Source of the DNA: Nocardioides panzhihuensis
GTDB lineage: Bacteria > Actinomycetota > Actinomycetes > Propionibacteriales > Nocardioidaceae
Length of the DNA stretch: 64,000 bases
Direction: 5' to 3'
Assembly (NCBI RefSeq): GCF_013408335.1
Contig: NZ_JACBZR010000001.1
Coordinates: 744,001-808,000 of the forward strand
Shown here: positions 1 through 8,823 of the stretch, piece after piece
Position numbering within the stretch: position 1 is the stretch's first letter
How the letters are laid out: each line of letters opens with the position of its first letter
Made by a program: the position numbers and the translations under genes
The notes under the pieces: generated by a model
Seen by the model: only the letters and a program-made list of their open reading frames with translations
The model's database searches: none
What the model was told of the DNA's origin: nothing

Positions 1-2180
1 AGGTCGACAAGGAGATCACCGACCGCGAGAACATCGAGGCGGTCATGCCGGTCGGCAAGGACGGGCGCTTCACCGCGCCGGTGGTCGACTACGCCGGCGT
101 CCAGGTCTTCGATGCCAACCTGCAGATCATCGACCACCTCAAGGCGGTCACTCGCGGCGAGGCCGGGGGCTCGGTGACCGCGGGCACGATCCTGTTGCGC
201 CGCGAGTCCTACAACCACTCCTACCCGCACTGCTGGCGCTGCCGTCAGCCGCTCATCTACAAGGGTGTGAGCAGCTGGTTCGTCGAGGTCACCAAGATCA
301 AGGACCGGATGCTCGAGCTCAACCAGCAGATCCGCTGGGTGCCCGAGCACATCCAGGACGGCCAGTTCGGCAAGTGGCTGGAGAACGCGCGCGACTGGTC
401 GATCACCCGCAACCGCTTCTGGGGTTCGCCGGTGCCGGTGTGGAAGTCCGACGACCCGGCCTACCCGCGTCTGGACGTCTACGGGAGCTTCGCGGAGCTC
501 GAGCGCGACTTCGGCACGCTGCCGAAGGACGCCGAGGGCAACCCCGACCTGCACCGGCCGTACGTCGACGACCTGGTCCGTCCCAACCCGGACGACCCGA
601 CCGGCAAGTCGATGATGCGCCGGGTCTCCGACGTCCTCGACGTCTGGTTCGACTCCGGTTCGATGAGCTTCGCCCAGAACCACGTGCCGTTCGAGAACGA
701 GGAGTGGTTCCAGCACCACTTCCCGGGCGACTTCATCGTGGAGTACATCGGCCAGACCCGCGGCTGGTTCTACACCTTGCACATCCTGGCGACCGCGCTC
801 TTCGACCGCCCGGCGTTCTCGAGCTGCATCAGCCACGGCATCGTGCTGGGCTCCGACGGACAGAAGATGTCCAAGAGCCTGCGCAACTACCCCGATGTCA
901 ACGAGGTCTTCGACCGCGACGGCGCCGACGCGATGCGCTGGTTCCTGATGTCCTCGCCGATCCTGCGCGGCGGCAACCTGGTCGTCACCGAGCAGGGCAT
1001 CCGGGACTCCGTACGCCAGGTGATGATCCCGCTGTGGAACAGCTGGTACTTCTTCCAGCTCTACGCCAACGCTGCCGACCTGGAGACCACCGGTTCCACG
1101 GCGTCCAAGGACCCGCTCGACCGCTACGTCCTGGCCAAGCTGCGCGACTACGTCGCAACGATGACCTCCGCGATGGACGACTACTACGTCGCCGAGGCGT
1201 GTTCGGCGACAAGTGAGTTCATCGACGTGCTCACGAACTGGTACATCCGGCGTAGCCGGGAACGGTTCTGGAACGAGGACAAGGCCGCCTTCGGCACCCT
1301 CTACACGGTGCTCGAGACGGTGACCCGCCTGGTCGCGCCGCTGCTGCCGCTGACCACCGAGGAGATCTGGCGCGGCCTGACCGGCGGTCGCTCGGTGCAC
1401 CTGGCCGACTACCCGGTCGTCGAGGACCTGCCGGCCGACGACGACCTGGTCGCCCGGATGGACGCGGTGCGCGCGGTCTGCTCCTCGACCTCCGCCCTGC
1501 GCAAGGCGCGCAAGCTCCGCAACCGGCTGCCGCTCGGCCGCCTGACCGTGGTCGGCGCCGACATCGCGGGCTTCGAGGAGATCGTCGCCGACGAGGTCAA
1601 CGTCAAGTCCGTCCGGCTGCTTGCCGCCGACTCCGACGAGGCCGGCACCTACGGGATCGAGCAGAGGCTCGCCGTCAACGCCCGCGCCGCCGGGCCGCGG
1701 CTGGGCAAGGACGTCCAGAAGGCCATCAAGGGCGCCAAGTCCGGTGACTGGTCGGTCGACGAATCGGGTCAGGTCGTCGCCGGTGGCCTGGCGCTGGTCG
1801 AGGGTGAGTACACCCTGGAGACCGTCGCCGGCGCCGCCACCGACGACATCGCCGTCTCGATGCTGGGCACGTCTTCGGGCGCAGGCGGCTTCATCGTCCT
1901 GGACACGGTCGTCACCCCCGACCTGGCCGCCGAGGGCCTCGCCCGCGACCTGGTCCGCGCGGTCCAGCAGGCCCGCAAGGACTCCGGCCTCAACGTCGAG
2001 GACCGCATCACCCTGTCGGTGACCGGCTCCGAGACCGTACGCCAGGCAGCCACCACCCACGCCGACCTCATCGCCCGCGAGACCCTCGCCACGACGTACG
2101 ACGTGGTGGACTCGCTGGCCGGCAACCCGGTCGACCTCGGTGACGGCGAGAAGGCCCAGATCGCGGTCGCCAAGGCCTGA
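1..2180 (+). CDS. ileS: Isoleucyl-tRNA synthetase, C-terminal part (5' end outside window)
   Basis: Charges tRNA-Ile with isoleucine in the cytoplasm. The reading frame is open from base 3, so the start and the HIGH motif lie upstream. About 725 residues are visible. The class I KMSKS loop is at 864-878, within [13 protein letters not shown]. The [13 protein letters not shown] segment before it belongs to the catalytic core, and the anticodon-binding helical domain follows. The [11 protein letters not shown] style and the C-terminal end without a Cys-rich zinc finger match the eukaryotic-like (type 2) IleRS that actinobacteria carry, a class known for low mupirocin sensitivity. A hairpin follows the stop directly. 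Confidence 0.97.
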   Translation, partial: VDKEITDRENIEAVMPVGKDGRFTAPVVDYAGVQVFDANLQIIDHLKAVTRGEAGGSVTAGTILLRRESYNHSYPHCWRCRQPLIYKGVSSWFVEVTKIKDRMLELNQQIRWVPEHIQDGQFGKWLENARDWSITRNRFWGSPVPVWKSDDPAYPRLDVYGSFAELERDFGTLPKDAEGNPDLHRPYVDDLVRPNPDDPTGKSMMRRVSDVLDVWFDSGSMSFAQNHVPFENEEWFQHHFPGDFIVEYIGQTRGWFYTLHILATALFDRPAFSSCISHGIVLGSDGQKMSKSLRNYPDVNEVFDRDGADAMRWFLMSSPILRGGNLVVTEQGIRDSVRQVMIPLWNSWYFFQLYANAADLETTGSTASKDPLDRYVLAKLRDYVATMTSAMDDYYVAEACSATSEFIDVLTNWYIRRSRERFWNEDKAAFGTLYTVLETVTRLVAPLLPLTTEEIWRGLTGGRSVHLADYPVVEDLPADDDLVARMDAVRAVCSSTSALRKARKLRNRLPLGRLTVVGADIAGFEEIVADEVNVKSVRLLAADSDEAGTYGIEQRLAVNARAAGPRLGKDVQKAIKGAKSGDWSVDESGQVVAGGLALVEGEYTLETVAGAATDDIAVSMLGTSSGAGGFIVLDTVVTPDLAAEGLARDLVRAVQQARKDSGLNVEDRITLSVTGSETVRQAATTHADLIARETLATTYDVVDSLAGNPVDLGDGEKAQIAVAKA

Positions 2181-2193
2181 TCGCACAACCGCC

Positions 2194-2230
2194 CAGCAGG
2201 GCCGGAGCTCGATCGGCTTCGGCCCTGCTG
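2194..2230 (+). terminator. Hairpin terminator after ileS
   Basis: A perfect 11-bp stem (2194-2204 with 2220-2230, arms CAGCAGGGCCG and its complement) closes a 15-nt loop 13 nt after the ileS stop. There is no clear U-tract, as is common for high-GC actinobacterial terminators. Confidence 0.6.
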
Positions 2231-2252
2231 CGTTCCCACTAGGTTTGGAGGT

Positions 2253-2930
2253 GTGGAAGCACCGACGTTTCGCGAGCTCGCCGTCCAGGCGCTGTCATCG
2301 GTGGAGCGCGGCTATGACCTGCTGGCGCCGAAGTTCGACGCGACGCCGTTCCGTACGCCCGAGCCGTTCCTCGCCGCCACTCGGGATGCTCTGCGGGAGC
2401 ACGGGCCGTTCGAGCGCGGCCTCGACGTGTGCACCGGCACCGGCGCCGGGCTGGGGGTGCTCGCGGAGGTGACTGCGGAGCCGCCGACCGGGGTCGACTT
2501 CAGCGCCGGGATGCTCGAGCAGGCCGGGGTCGCCCACCCGGAGGCGGACCTGGTGCGGGCGGATGCTCGCGCGTTGCCGTTCGTCGCGGCGTACGACCTG
2601 GCGGTGAGCTTCGGGGCGCTGGGGCACTTTCTGCCGGAGGAGCGGCTCCCGCTCTTCGCCGGCATCCACCGGGCGCTGAGGCCGGGTGGGATCTTCGCGC
2701 TGCCGGCCGCTCAGGGGCCGAGGCCGACGCGCCCGGCCTACTGGATGCTCACCGGCTTCGACCTGGCGATGCGGGTGCGGAATGCGGTGTGGCGGCCGAA
2801 GTTCGTGATGTATTACCGAACCCACCCTCGCCCGGCCCTGTTGAGGGACCTGACGGAGGTGGGATTCGTGGCCGGTACGACCCCGATGCCCGGGGTCGGG
2901 GAGCTGATCGTGGCGCGAAAAAAGGGGTAG
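2253..2930 (+). CDS. Class I SAM-dependent methyltransferase
   Basis: A 225-residue cytoplasmic methyltransferase of unknown substrate. The SAM-binding glycine-rich motif LDVCTGTGAGLGVL lies near residues 55-68, the acidic end of strand 2 follows (VDFSAGML), and the motif IV region reads DLAVSFGALGHF. The pattern fits the Methyltransf_11/25 families. The GTG at 2253 is chosen because it follows GGAG closely and no in-frame ATG occurs nearby. The stop codon lies inside the left arm of a 67-bp nested palindrome, so the 3' end of the mRNA is built into a hairpin. It is convergent with the membrane-protein gene that follows. Confidence 0.82.
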   Translation: MEAPTFRELAVQALSSVERGYDLLAPKFDATPFRTPEPFLAATRDALREHGPFERGLDVCTGTGAGLGVLAEVTAEPPTGVDFSAGMLEQAGVAHPEADLVRADARALPFVAAYDLAVSFGALGHFLPEERLPLFAGIHRALRPGGIFALPAAQGPRPTRPAYWMLTGFDLAMRVRNAVWRPKFVMYYRTHPRPALLRDLTEVGFVAGTTPMPGVGELIVARKKG

Positions 2931-2990
2931 TCCGGTAGCGAACTGCCTAAATACTCGTGAGTAATAGGCAGATCGCTACCGGACTACCCC
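2924..2990. repeat. 67-bp nested palindrome, probable bidirectional terminator
   Basis: Outer arms of 17 bp (2924-2940 and 2974-2990) are perfect complements. Inside them CTGCCT/AGGCAG (2943-2948, 2965-2970) and TACTC/GAGTA (2952-2956, 2959-2963) continue the same stem with small bulges. The core is AT-rich. It lies between two convergent genes and contains the stop codon of the methyltransferase. It could be a bidirectional terminator or a mobile palindromic unit. Confidence 0.7.
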
Positions 2991-3003
2991 GGCGTCCGGG
3001 CGT

Positions 3004-3477
3004 TCAGCTCCGGCGCGCGTTCCGCTCCGCCAGCCGGGCGGCGATGACCGGGACGATCACCACGGCCGCGACGAGGTGGGAGACCACCAGCATGATGTTG
3101 GTGGCGTAGGAGTCGGTGACGGCGACCAGGCTCGGCACACACGAGAGCGCGGTCAGGGTCCAGGCGGTGCGCTTCCAGGTCGAGCTCGGACGCTTGGCGA
3201 AGCGGGCGAGGCAGACGGCGATGATGATGCCGATCAGGCCGAGCTCGGCGACGGCCCAGGCGAGCCCGGTCGCGGGGATCGCGGCGGGCTCGAGGCCGGT
3301 GCCCGGGAGGGCGACGTTGAACGGCACTCCGACCGCGCGGGCGGCGAGCTCGAAGACCCCGGTGGCCAGGGCGCCGATGAGGACGGCGGCGGTGCTGACG
3401 AGCCAGACCGGCATCCGTGCGGCGAACTGGCGGGTGGTGGCGGTCGTCGTGGCCTGGGTGTAGGTGCTGGTGCTCAT
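3004..3477 (-). CDS. Four-helix membrane protein (DUF6069-like)
   Basis: A 157-residue integral membrane protein of unknown function. After a polar Thr-rich N-terminus there are four hydrophobic segments, near residues 24-48, 70-92, 105-125 and 128-148. The layout and the motifs (PVWLVSTAAVLIGALATGVF, VTDSYATNIMLVVSHLVAA) resemble the DUF6069 family of actinobacterial membrane proteins. ATG at 3477 follows a GAGAGGCACC-type ribosome site. It stands alone between a methyltransferase and an ABC operon on the same strand. No catalytic residues are evident. Confidence 0.72.
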   Translation of the reverse strand: MSTSTYTQATTTATTRQFAARMPVWLVSTAAVLIGALATGVFELAARAVGVPFNVALPGTGLEPAAIPATGLAWAVAELGLIGIIIAVCLARFAKRPSSTWKRTAWTLTALSCVPSLVAVTDSYATNIMLVVSHLVAAVVIVPVIAARLAERNARRS

Positions 3478-3592
3478 GATGGTGCCTCTCGTTTCGTCGT
3501 TCTCGTGGTGGTCTGTCGCGGTCCGTACGGCCGCTTCTCACCTACTCCACGAACGGCCCGACGCCGATCCGACAGCTCTCCCGAGAAATATT

Positions 3593-4381
3593 TCAGCCGC
3601 GTCGCCGGAAGGCGCGCATGGACAGCGGGACGAAGATCGCCAGCAGGACCGCGGGCCAGGCCAGCGCGAGCAGCATCGCGTGGTCGGCGAGCAGCCCGGA
3701 GGTGATCCCGGTCGGGTTGCCGAAAAGGTTGCGAGCGGCGGTGGCGGTGGCCGAGACCGGGTTCCAGGCGGCCAGGGTGCCGAGCCAGCCGGGCATCGTC
3801 TCTGGCGAGACGAACAGGCTCGAGCAAAACCCCAGCGGCCACACCAGCACCTGCACCATCATCAGCGCACCTTCCATCCGCAGGGCCAGGCCCAGGAAGA
3901 TGCCCAGCCACAGCATCGCCAGCCGCAGCCAGAGCAGGAGCCCGACCGCAGCGGCCGCCTCCAGGAACGAGCCCTCGATCCGCCAGCCGATCAGCAGCCC
4001 GCCGATCATCAGGACTGCCAGCTGGACCGCCGAGTTGCCGAGGTCGGCGACCGCCCGCCCCAGCGGCACCGCGACACTGCTCATCGGCAGCGACCGGAAC
4101 CGGTTGGTGACTCCCCGCTTGGTGTCCTCGGTGACCACGGCCATGATGCCGTCGACCCCGAACATCATGGTCAGCGCGAGCACCCCGGGCAGGAGATAGG
4201 GCAGGTACGTCCCGCCGCCCGGCATCTCGATGGCGCCACCGAACAGGTAGCCGAAGATCAGCAGCATCATGATCGAGAACAGGATGCCGAACACCGGGCC
4301 CCACGGCTCGCGCTGCCAGTGCTTGAGGTCGCGGAGCGTGATGACCCAGGTCTGGCGCAGGGTCGAGGACAGGGCGGTCAT
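3593..4381 (-). CDS. ABC-2 type transporter permease (DrrB-like)
   Basis: Membrane part of a two-component drug or lipid exporter. The 262 residues hold six hydrophobic segments, with the N-terminal cytoplasmic stretch and the family signature region GVTNRFRSLPMSS near residues 90-102 as in DrrB/ABC2_membrane proteins. The start overlaps the stop of the ATPase gene by ATGA, so the two are translationally coupled. It is the last gene of a three-gene operon (reductase, ATPase, permease) read away from a TetR gene. The substrate is unknown; an antibiotic or toxic hydrophobic compound is likely from the family. Confidence 0.9.
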   Translation of the reverse strand: MTALSSTLRQTWVITLRDLKHWQREPWGPVFGILFSIMMLLIFGYLFGGAIEMPGGGTYLPYLLPGVLALTMMFGVDGIMAVVTEDTKRGVTNRFRSLPMSSVAVPLGRAVADLGNSAVQLAVLMIGGLLIGWRIEGSFLEAAAAVGLLLWLRLAMLWLGIFLGLALRMEGALMMVQVLVWPLGFCSSLFVSPETMPGWLGTLAAWNPVSATATAARNLFGNPTGITSGLLADHAMLLALAWPAVLLAIFVPLSMRAFRRRG

Positions 4382-5340
4382 CGGGTGGCTCCTTCGTGCG
4401 GGTGCTCGGTGTGGGGTGCGGTCAGGTGGAGGAACACCTCGTCCAGGGTCGGTCGGCGCAGCAGCACGTCGTCGACGGTGATGCCGGCGGAGTCGAGTGT
4501 GCGTACGACGTCGACGACCGCGGCTCCGCCGCCGGCCGCCCCCGCCTCGACGGTGACCTCGAGCCGGTCGAGGTCGACGGTCGCCGCGGCGCCGAGCGCA
4601 CCGGCCATCTTGTCGAGGTCGTCCGGCTCGGCCGCGGTGATGATCACCCGGTCGCCGCCGAGATCGCTCTTCAGCGCGGACGGCGTCCCCTCGGCGATCA
4701 CCCTGCCCGCGCCGAGCACGGTGACCATGTCGGCGAGCTGGTCGGCCTCGTCCAGATACTGCGTGGTCAGCAGCACCGTCGTCCCGTCGGCGACCACCCG
4801 CCGCACCATCTCCCAGACCTCGTGGCGAGCGCGCGGGTCCAGCCCGGTGGTGGGCTCGTCGAGGAAGAGGATCCGCGGTCGGATGACCAGACCGGCCGCG
4901 ATGTCGAGGCGTCGCCGCATCCCGCCGGAGTAGCCCGAGACCTTCCGGTCGCCGGCCTCGACGAGACCGAAGGCGTCGAGGAGCTCGGCGGAGCGGCGTA
5001 CGGCATCGGTCTTCGACAGACCGTGGAGGCGACCGAACATGACCAGGTTCTCCCGGCCGTGGAGAGCCTCGTCGAGGGCGGCGCTCTGTCCGACCAGCCC
5101 GATCGTGGAGCGGACCCGGGCGGGGTGGCGTACGACGTCGTGGCCGCCGACGCGCGCCTGGCCGGCATCGGGGCGGGTCAGCGTCGCGAAGACGTTCACC
5201 GCGGTCGACTTGCCGGCGCCGTTGGGCCCGAGCAGGGCGTGCACGGTGCCGGCGGCGACCTCGAGGTCGAGGCCGTCGAGCGCCTGGGTGTCGCGGTAGC
5301 GCTTGTGCACGCCCCGCGCGGAGAGGGGAGCCGTGGTCAT
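4378..5340 (-). CDS. ABC transporter ATPase (DrrA-like)
   Basis: The 320-residue nucleotide-binding subunit that powers the partner permease. Walker A GPNGAGKST sits at residues 38-46, the signature is SGGMRRR, and Walker B reads ILFLDEPTTGLDP. A C-terminal extension of about 100 residues after the ABC core is typical of daunorubicin-resistance DrrA proteins (DUF4162 region). The start is the ATG at 5340, which overlaps the reductase stop by ATGA. A longer frame runs upstream, but only as a shadow of the reductase gene. The three overlapping genes indicate one transcript. Confidence 0.93.
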   Translation of the reverse strand: MTTAPLSARGVHKRYRDTQALDGLDLEVAAGTVHALLGPNGAGKSTAVNVFATLTRPDAGQARVGGHDVVRHPARVRSTIGLVGQSAALDEALHGRENLVMFGRLHGLSKTDAVRRSAELLDAFGLVEAGDRKVSGYSGGMRRRLDIAAGLVIRPRILFLDEPTTGLDPRARHEVWEMVRRVVADGTTVLLTTQYLDEADQLADMVTVLGAGRVIAEGTPSALKSDLGGDRVIITAAEPDDLDKMAGALGAAATVDLDRLEVTVEAGAAGGGAAVVDVVRTLDSAGITVDDVLLRRPTLDEVFLHLTAPHTEHPHEGATR

Positions 5341-5792
5341 CGGGCCACCTCGATCCGGAACACGCCGCAGCGGCCGACGACAGCCTCGAACGCCTCCGGC
5401 GTCACCGCGGTGACGACCCCGGCATCGAGCATGATCTTCGCTCCGTCGGCCATCCGTTCCGGCCAGGCCCTGAGCACGGTCAGCGCCTCCTCCTGATCGA
5501 CCTCTACGAGGTGCACCTCCTCTGTCTTCCGCCCGACCCGGAGCGTGGCTCGGCCGGCAGCGGCACGGATGTTGCGGGCCCAGTCGGCTCCCGGGAAACC
5601 CTCGAGCAGATAGCGCTGCCCGTCGAGCTCCAGCACCGAGAGCGGCGTGCTGCGGGGCTTGCCGCTCTTGCGGCCCGGCACGGTCAGCACCGGCAGCTCC
5701 TTCATCCCGATCCCGGTCTTCGACAGGGTCATGAAGACCTTGTTCATCGGCTTGAGCCATCGCGGCGGGACCGGCTTCGAGTCGTTCTGCAT
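5337..5792 (-). CDS. Deazaflavin (F420)-dependent nitroreductase family protein
   Basis: A 151-residue protein of the DUF385/DDN split-barrel family, which includes the F420H2-dependent nitroreductase Ddn of mycobacteria. The visible family pattern is LTVPGRKSGKPRSTPL near residues 36-51 followed by the YLLEGFPGADWARNIRA region. Members reduce quinones, coumarins or nitro compounds with F420H2. ATG at 5792 has a good GAAGGAG ribosome site. It is first in an operon with an ABC exporter and is divergent from a TetR gene, which suggests detoxification of a compound sensed by that regulator. Use of F420 here is inferred from the family. Confidence 0.85.
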   Translation of the reverse strand: MQNDSKPVPPRWLKPMNKVFMTLSKTGIGMKELPVLTVPGRKSGKPRSTPLSVLELDGQRYLLEGFPGADWARNIRAAAGRATLRVGRKTEEVHLVEVDQEEALTVLRAWPERMADGAKIMLDAGVVTAVTPEAFEAVVGRCGVFRIEVAR

Positions 5793-5807
5793 ACACGCTC
5801 CTTCAAT

Positions 5808-5824
5808 TTCGTACGCTGTACGAA
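5808..5824. promoter_or_regulatory. Operator-like palindrome 1 of the TetR divergon
   Basis: TTCGTACGCTGTACGAA is a perfect 7-3-7 inverted repeat, 16 bp upstream of the reductase start. It shares the GTAC(N3)GTAC core with a second palindrome 46 bp away. Its place between a TetR gene and its divergent operon makes it the likely regulator binding site. Confidence 0.72.
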
Positions 5825-5853
5825 GATGTCAACGGAGCGACTGTAGCATTTGT

Positions 5854-5870
5854 TCCGTACCATGTACGAA
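5854..5870. promoter_or_regulatory. Operator-like palindrome 2 of the TetR divergon
   Basis: TCCGTACCATGTACGAA repeats the 7-3-7 architecture of the first site with one asymmetric base pair. It lies just upstream of the ribosome site of the TetR gene, suited to autorepression. Confidence 0.65.
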
Positions 5871-5891
5871 ATTTTTCTGGAGGAGGTTACG

Positions 5892-6674
5892 ATGAGCGTC
5901 GTGCCGGAGCAGCCAGACCAGTCGGACCCGTCCCTGCGCCTGCTGTGGCGCCATCGGACCGTGGCGCCCGAAGAGCCGAAGACGAAGCGGGGTCCGAAGC
6001 AGAAGGTGAGCGTCGACGAGGTCGTCGACGCCGCGATCGACCTCGCCGACGCCGAGGGCCTGGCCGCGGTGACGATGCGCGCGATCGCCCAGCGTTTCGG
6101 CCTGGGGGCGATGACGCTCTACTCGTACGTGCCGAACCGGGACGCGCTGCTGGTGCTCATGGCCGACCAGGTGACCGGTCGCACCGTGCTGCCTGACCTG
6201 CCCGAGGATCCGCGCAAGCGACTCGAGCTGCTCGCCAGGCTCCAGCACGACGAGCTCCGTGCCCATCCCTGGCTGCTCGAGGTGCAGGACGTACGCCCTT
6301 GGCTGGGGCCCAACATGAGCGATCGCTACGAGTGGCAGCTGCAGGCCGTCGACGGCCTCGGGCTCACCGATCTGGAGATGGACCAGACGGTCGCGGTGCT
6401 GATGGGGTTCGCGGGCAACATCGCCCGCAGCGAGCTGATGAAGCGGCGCGCCGAGAAGGTCACCGGGATGACGGAGGCGGAGTGGTGGGCCGCCAACTAC
6501 GACACGTTGAACGAGGTCATGGCCGGCAGCCACTATCCACTGGCAAACCGGGTCGGCACCGCCGCGGGGGAGACCTACCAGGCTGCCACCGACCCCGCCC
6601 GCGAGCTCGACTATGGGCTGGCCAGGATCATCGACGGTGTCCTCGCGCACGTGGCCGAACGGTCCCCTGATTGA
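5892..6674 (+). CDS. TetR family transcriptional regulator
   Basis: A 260-residue repressor-type regulator. A charged N-terminal extension of about 35 residues precedes the helix-turn-helix domain (VSVDEVVDAAIDLADAEGLAAV then MRAIAQRFGLGAMTLYSYV, about residues 42-85). A large ligand-binding domain of the tetracycline-repressor C-terminal type follows. ATG at 5892 is chosen because GGAGGAGG sits 5 bp before it; an upstream in-frame TTG at 5850 has no ribosome site. It is divergent from the reductase-ABC operon with two matching palindromes between them, so it most likely represses both itself and the exporter. Confidence 0.9.
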   Translation: MSVVPEQPDQSDPSLRLLWRHRTVAPEEPKTKRGPKQKVSVDEVVDAAIDLADAEGLAAVTMRAIAQRFGLGAMTLYSYVPNRDALLVLMADQVTGRTVLPDLPEDPRKRLELLARLQHDELRAHPWLLEVQDVRPWLGPNMSDRYEWQLQAVDGLGLTDLEMDQTVAVLMGFAGNIARSELMKRRAEKVTGMTEAEWWAANYDTLNEVMAGSHYPLANRVGTAAGETYQAATDPARELDYGLARIIDGVLAHVAERSPD

Positions 6675-6682
6675 CTAGTGCC

Positions 6683-7750
6683 ATGGCTACGCTCGACCTG
6701 ACCACCGACGTGGTGACCTTGACCCGGCAGCTGATGGACATCGACTCGGTGAGCCTCAACGAGCTGGAGCTGGCCGATGCCGTGGAGCAGGCGCTGAGCG
6801 TCTACGCCCACCTCGTCGTCGAGCGGCGGGGCAACTCGATCGTGGCCCGCACCGACCTCGGGCTGCCGGAGCGGGTGGTCATCGCGGGCCACCTCGACAC
6901 CGTGCCGATCAACGGCAACTTCCCGAGCCGCCTGGACGAGGCCGCCGGCGTCCTGCATGGGCTCGGTGCCTGCGACATGAAGTCGGGAGACGCGGTCATC
7001 CTCAAGCTCGCCGCCACCTTGGCGAAGCCCAATCGCGACGTGACGTACGTCTTCTACGACGCCGAGGAGATCGAGGCGGTCCACAACGGCCTCGGCAAGC
7101 TGGCCGCGAGCGAGCCCGACCTCCTCGCCGGCGACTTCGCGATCCTGATGGAGCCCTCCAACGCCGGCGTCGAGGCCGGTTGCCAGGGCACGCTCCGGGT
7201 CGAGGTGCGCACCGCCGGCGAGCGGTCCCACAGTGCCCGCTCCTGGCGCGGTGTCAACGCGATCCACAAGGCGGGAGAGGTGCTGCGCCGTCTGGAGGCG
7301 TACGTCCCGCGCAAGCCGGTCATCGACGGGCTCGAGTTCCACGAGGGCCTCAACGCGGTCTTCGTCTCCGGTGGAGTGGCCGGCAACGTGATCCCCGACG
7401 AGTGCGTGGTGACGGTCAACTTCCGCTTCGCCCCGGACCGGAGCGAGGAGGAGGCGCTGGCGTTCGTGACCGAGTTCTTCGAGGGCTACGACGTCACCCT
7501 CACCGACTCTGCGCCCGGTGCGCTGCCCGGGCTGGACCGCCCGGCCGCCAAGGCCTTCATCGACGCCGTCGGCGGCGAGGTCGGGCCCAAGTTCGGCTGG
7601 ACCGATGTGGCGCGGTTCACCGTTCTCGGCATACCGGCGGTCAACTATGGTCCAGGTGACCCGATGTACGCCCACAAGGCCGACGAGCACGTGAACATCT
7701 CCGAGATCATCACCTGCGAGCAGGCCCTTCGTGATTGGTTGACCGCATGA
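6683..7750 (+). CDS. dapE: Succinyl-diaminopimelate desuccinylase
   Basis: Hydrolyses N-succinyl-LL-diaminopimelate in the succinylase branch of lysine and meso-DAP synthesis, feeding peptidoglycan. The 355-residue M20 metallopeptidase shows the zinc-site motif GHLDTVP, then GACDMKSGDA with the bridging Asp, YDAEEIE with the catalytic Glu pair, and the dimerisation domain from about residue 175. ATG at 6683 is preferred over an in-frame TTG at 6671. It overlaps the next gene by ATGA. The order dapE then LOG protein resembles the mycobacterial Rv1202 neighbourhood. Confidence 0.92.
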   Translation: MATLDLTTDVVTLTRQLMDIDSVSLNELELADAVEQALSVYAHLVVERRGNSIVARTDLGLPERVVIAGHLDTVPINGNFPSRLDEAAGVLHGLGACDMKSGDAVILKLAATLAKPNRDVTYVFYDAEEIEAVHNGLGKLAASEPDLLAGDFAILMEPSNAGVEAGCQGTLRVEVRTAGERSHSARSWRGVNAIHKAGEVLRRLEAYVPRKPVIDGLEFHEGLNAVFVSGGVAGNVIPDECVVTVNFRFAPDRSEEEALAFVTEFFEGYDVTLTDSAPGALPGLDRPAAKAFIDAVGGEVGPKFGWTDVARFTVLGIPAVNYGPGDPMYAHKADEHVNISEIITCEQALRDWLTA

Positions 7751-8466
7751 CCCGACGTAGCGGCTCCGGCCCGCGCCCCACCAAAGGACGCCCCGCCGGT
7801 AGCACCACCGACCAGCGACTGCTCGACAGCTCCGGCCACGGCGACTGGGTCCACACCGATCCGTGGCGGGTCATGAAGATCCAGGCCGAGTTCGTCGAGG
7901 GGTTCAACGACCTCTCCGAGATCGGCCCGGCGATCAGCGTCTTCGGGTCGGCGCGCACGCCCCAGGACCACCCGACCTACGCTCAGGCCGAGGCGGTCGG
8001 GCGCGGCCTGGTCGAGGCCGGCTTCGGAGTGATCACCGGCGGCGGCCCGGGCACGATGGAGGCGGCGAACAAGGGCGCTCTCGAGGCCGGTGGCGAGTCG
8101 ATCGGCCTCGGCATCGAGCTGCCCTTCGAGGCCAGGCTCAACGACTACGTCAGCTTCGGGCTCAACTTCCGCTACTTCTTCGTGCGGAAGATGATGTTCG
8201 TCAAGTACTCCCAGGGCTACGTCGTCATGCCCGGCGGGCTCGGCACGATGGACGAGCTCTTCGAGGCGATGACGCTCTCCCAGACCAAGAAGATCACCCA
8301 GTTCCCGATCGTCCTGATGGGCGTCGAGCACTGGGAAGGGCTCCTCACCTGGATGCGCGAGACGATGCTGGCCGACGGGCGGATCAAGCAGAGCGACCTG
8401 GACATGATCACCCTCACCGACGACGTGGACGAGGCGGTCGAGCTGATGCTGAAGGCGCGTGACTGA
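7747..8466 (+). CDS. LOG family protein (TIGR00730, Rossmann fold)
   Basis: A 239-residue protein of the Lonely Guy family. Relatives act as cytokinin riboside 5'-monophosphate phosphoribohydrolases, splitting ribose-5-phosphate from a modified or plain nucleotide. The diagnostic motif PGGLGTMDE is at residues 160-168, with the nucleotide-binding GGGPGTMEAANKGA before it. The N-terminal 40 residues are basic and variable. The start overlaps dapE by ATGA. The native substrate in actinobacteria is not settled; the mycobacterial homologue is Rv1205. Confidence 0.9.
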   Translation: MTRRSGSGPRPTKGRPAGSTTDQRLLDSSGHGDWVHTDPWRVMKIQAEFVEGFNDLSEIGPAISVFGSARTPQDHPTYAQAEAVGRGLVEAGFGVITGGGPGTMEAANKGALEAGGESIGLGIELPFEARLNDYVSFGLNFRYFFVRKMMFVKYSQGYVVMPGGLGTMDELFEAMTLSQTKKITQFPIVLMGVEHWEGLLTWMRETMLADGRIKQSDLDMITLTDDVDEAVELMLKARD

Positions 8467-8469
8467 AGG

Positions 8470-8808
8470 ATGGGCTGGATCTTCGCGGCACTGATCGTGC
8501 TGGCTCTCGGAGGAGTCGCCCTCGTCGCAGCCGGAGCCGGTGCGCCGATGGGGGAGGAGTACGGCGACCAGCCGGACGCTCTGGTGCCCCGGGACCGCGT
8601 TCTCGAGGCGGCAGACCTGCGCCGCGTACGTTTCTCGGTGGGGTTCCGCGGCTACCGGATGGCCGAGGTGGACTCCCTGATCGCGCGCCTTGCCGAGGAG
8701 GCAGAATGGCGTGAGTCGACCGCGGGCGGGCATGCCGGTGCCGAGGTCGGAGTCACGGGACTCATCACACACACGCCCGAGCCCGATTCGGGCTCGCCCG
8801 ACGTCTAG
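8470..8808 (+). CDS. Small DivIVA-domain membrane protein
   Basis: A 112-residue protein with one N-terminal hydrophobic segment (residues 2-22) and a DivIVA N-terminal motif, VRFSVGFRGYRMAEVDSLIARL, around residues 55-76. DivIVA/Wag31 proteins bind curved membrane at cell poles and recruit growth machinery; this one has only the short motif and no long coiled coil, so it is probably an accessory factor. It starts 3 bp after the LOG gene. A gene of this kind (Rv1209) occupies the same place in mycobacteria. Confidence 0.82.
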   Translation: MGWIFAALIVLALGGVALVAAGAGAPMGEEYGDQPDALVPRDRVLEAADLRRVRFSVGFRGYRMAEVDSLIARLAEEAEWRESTAGGHAGAEVGVTGLITHTPEPDSGSPDV

Positions 8809-8823
8809 GACAGAATCGCTGCC

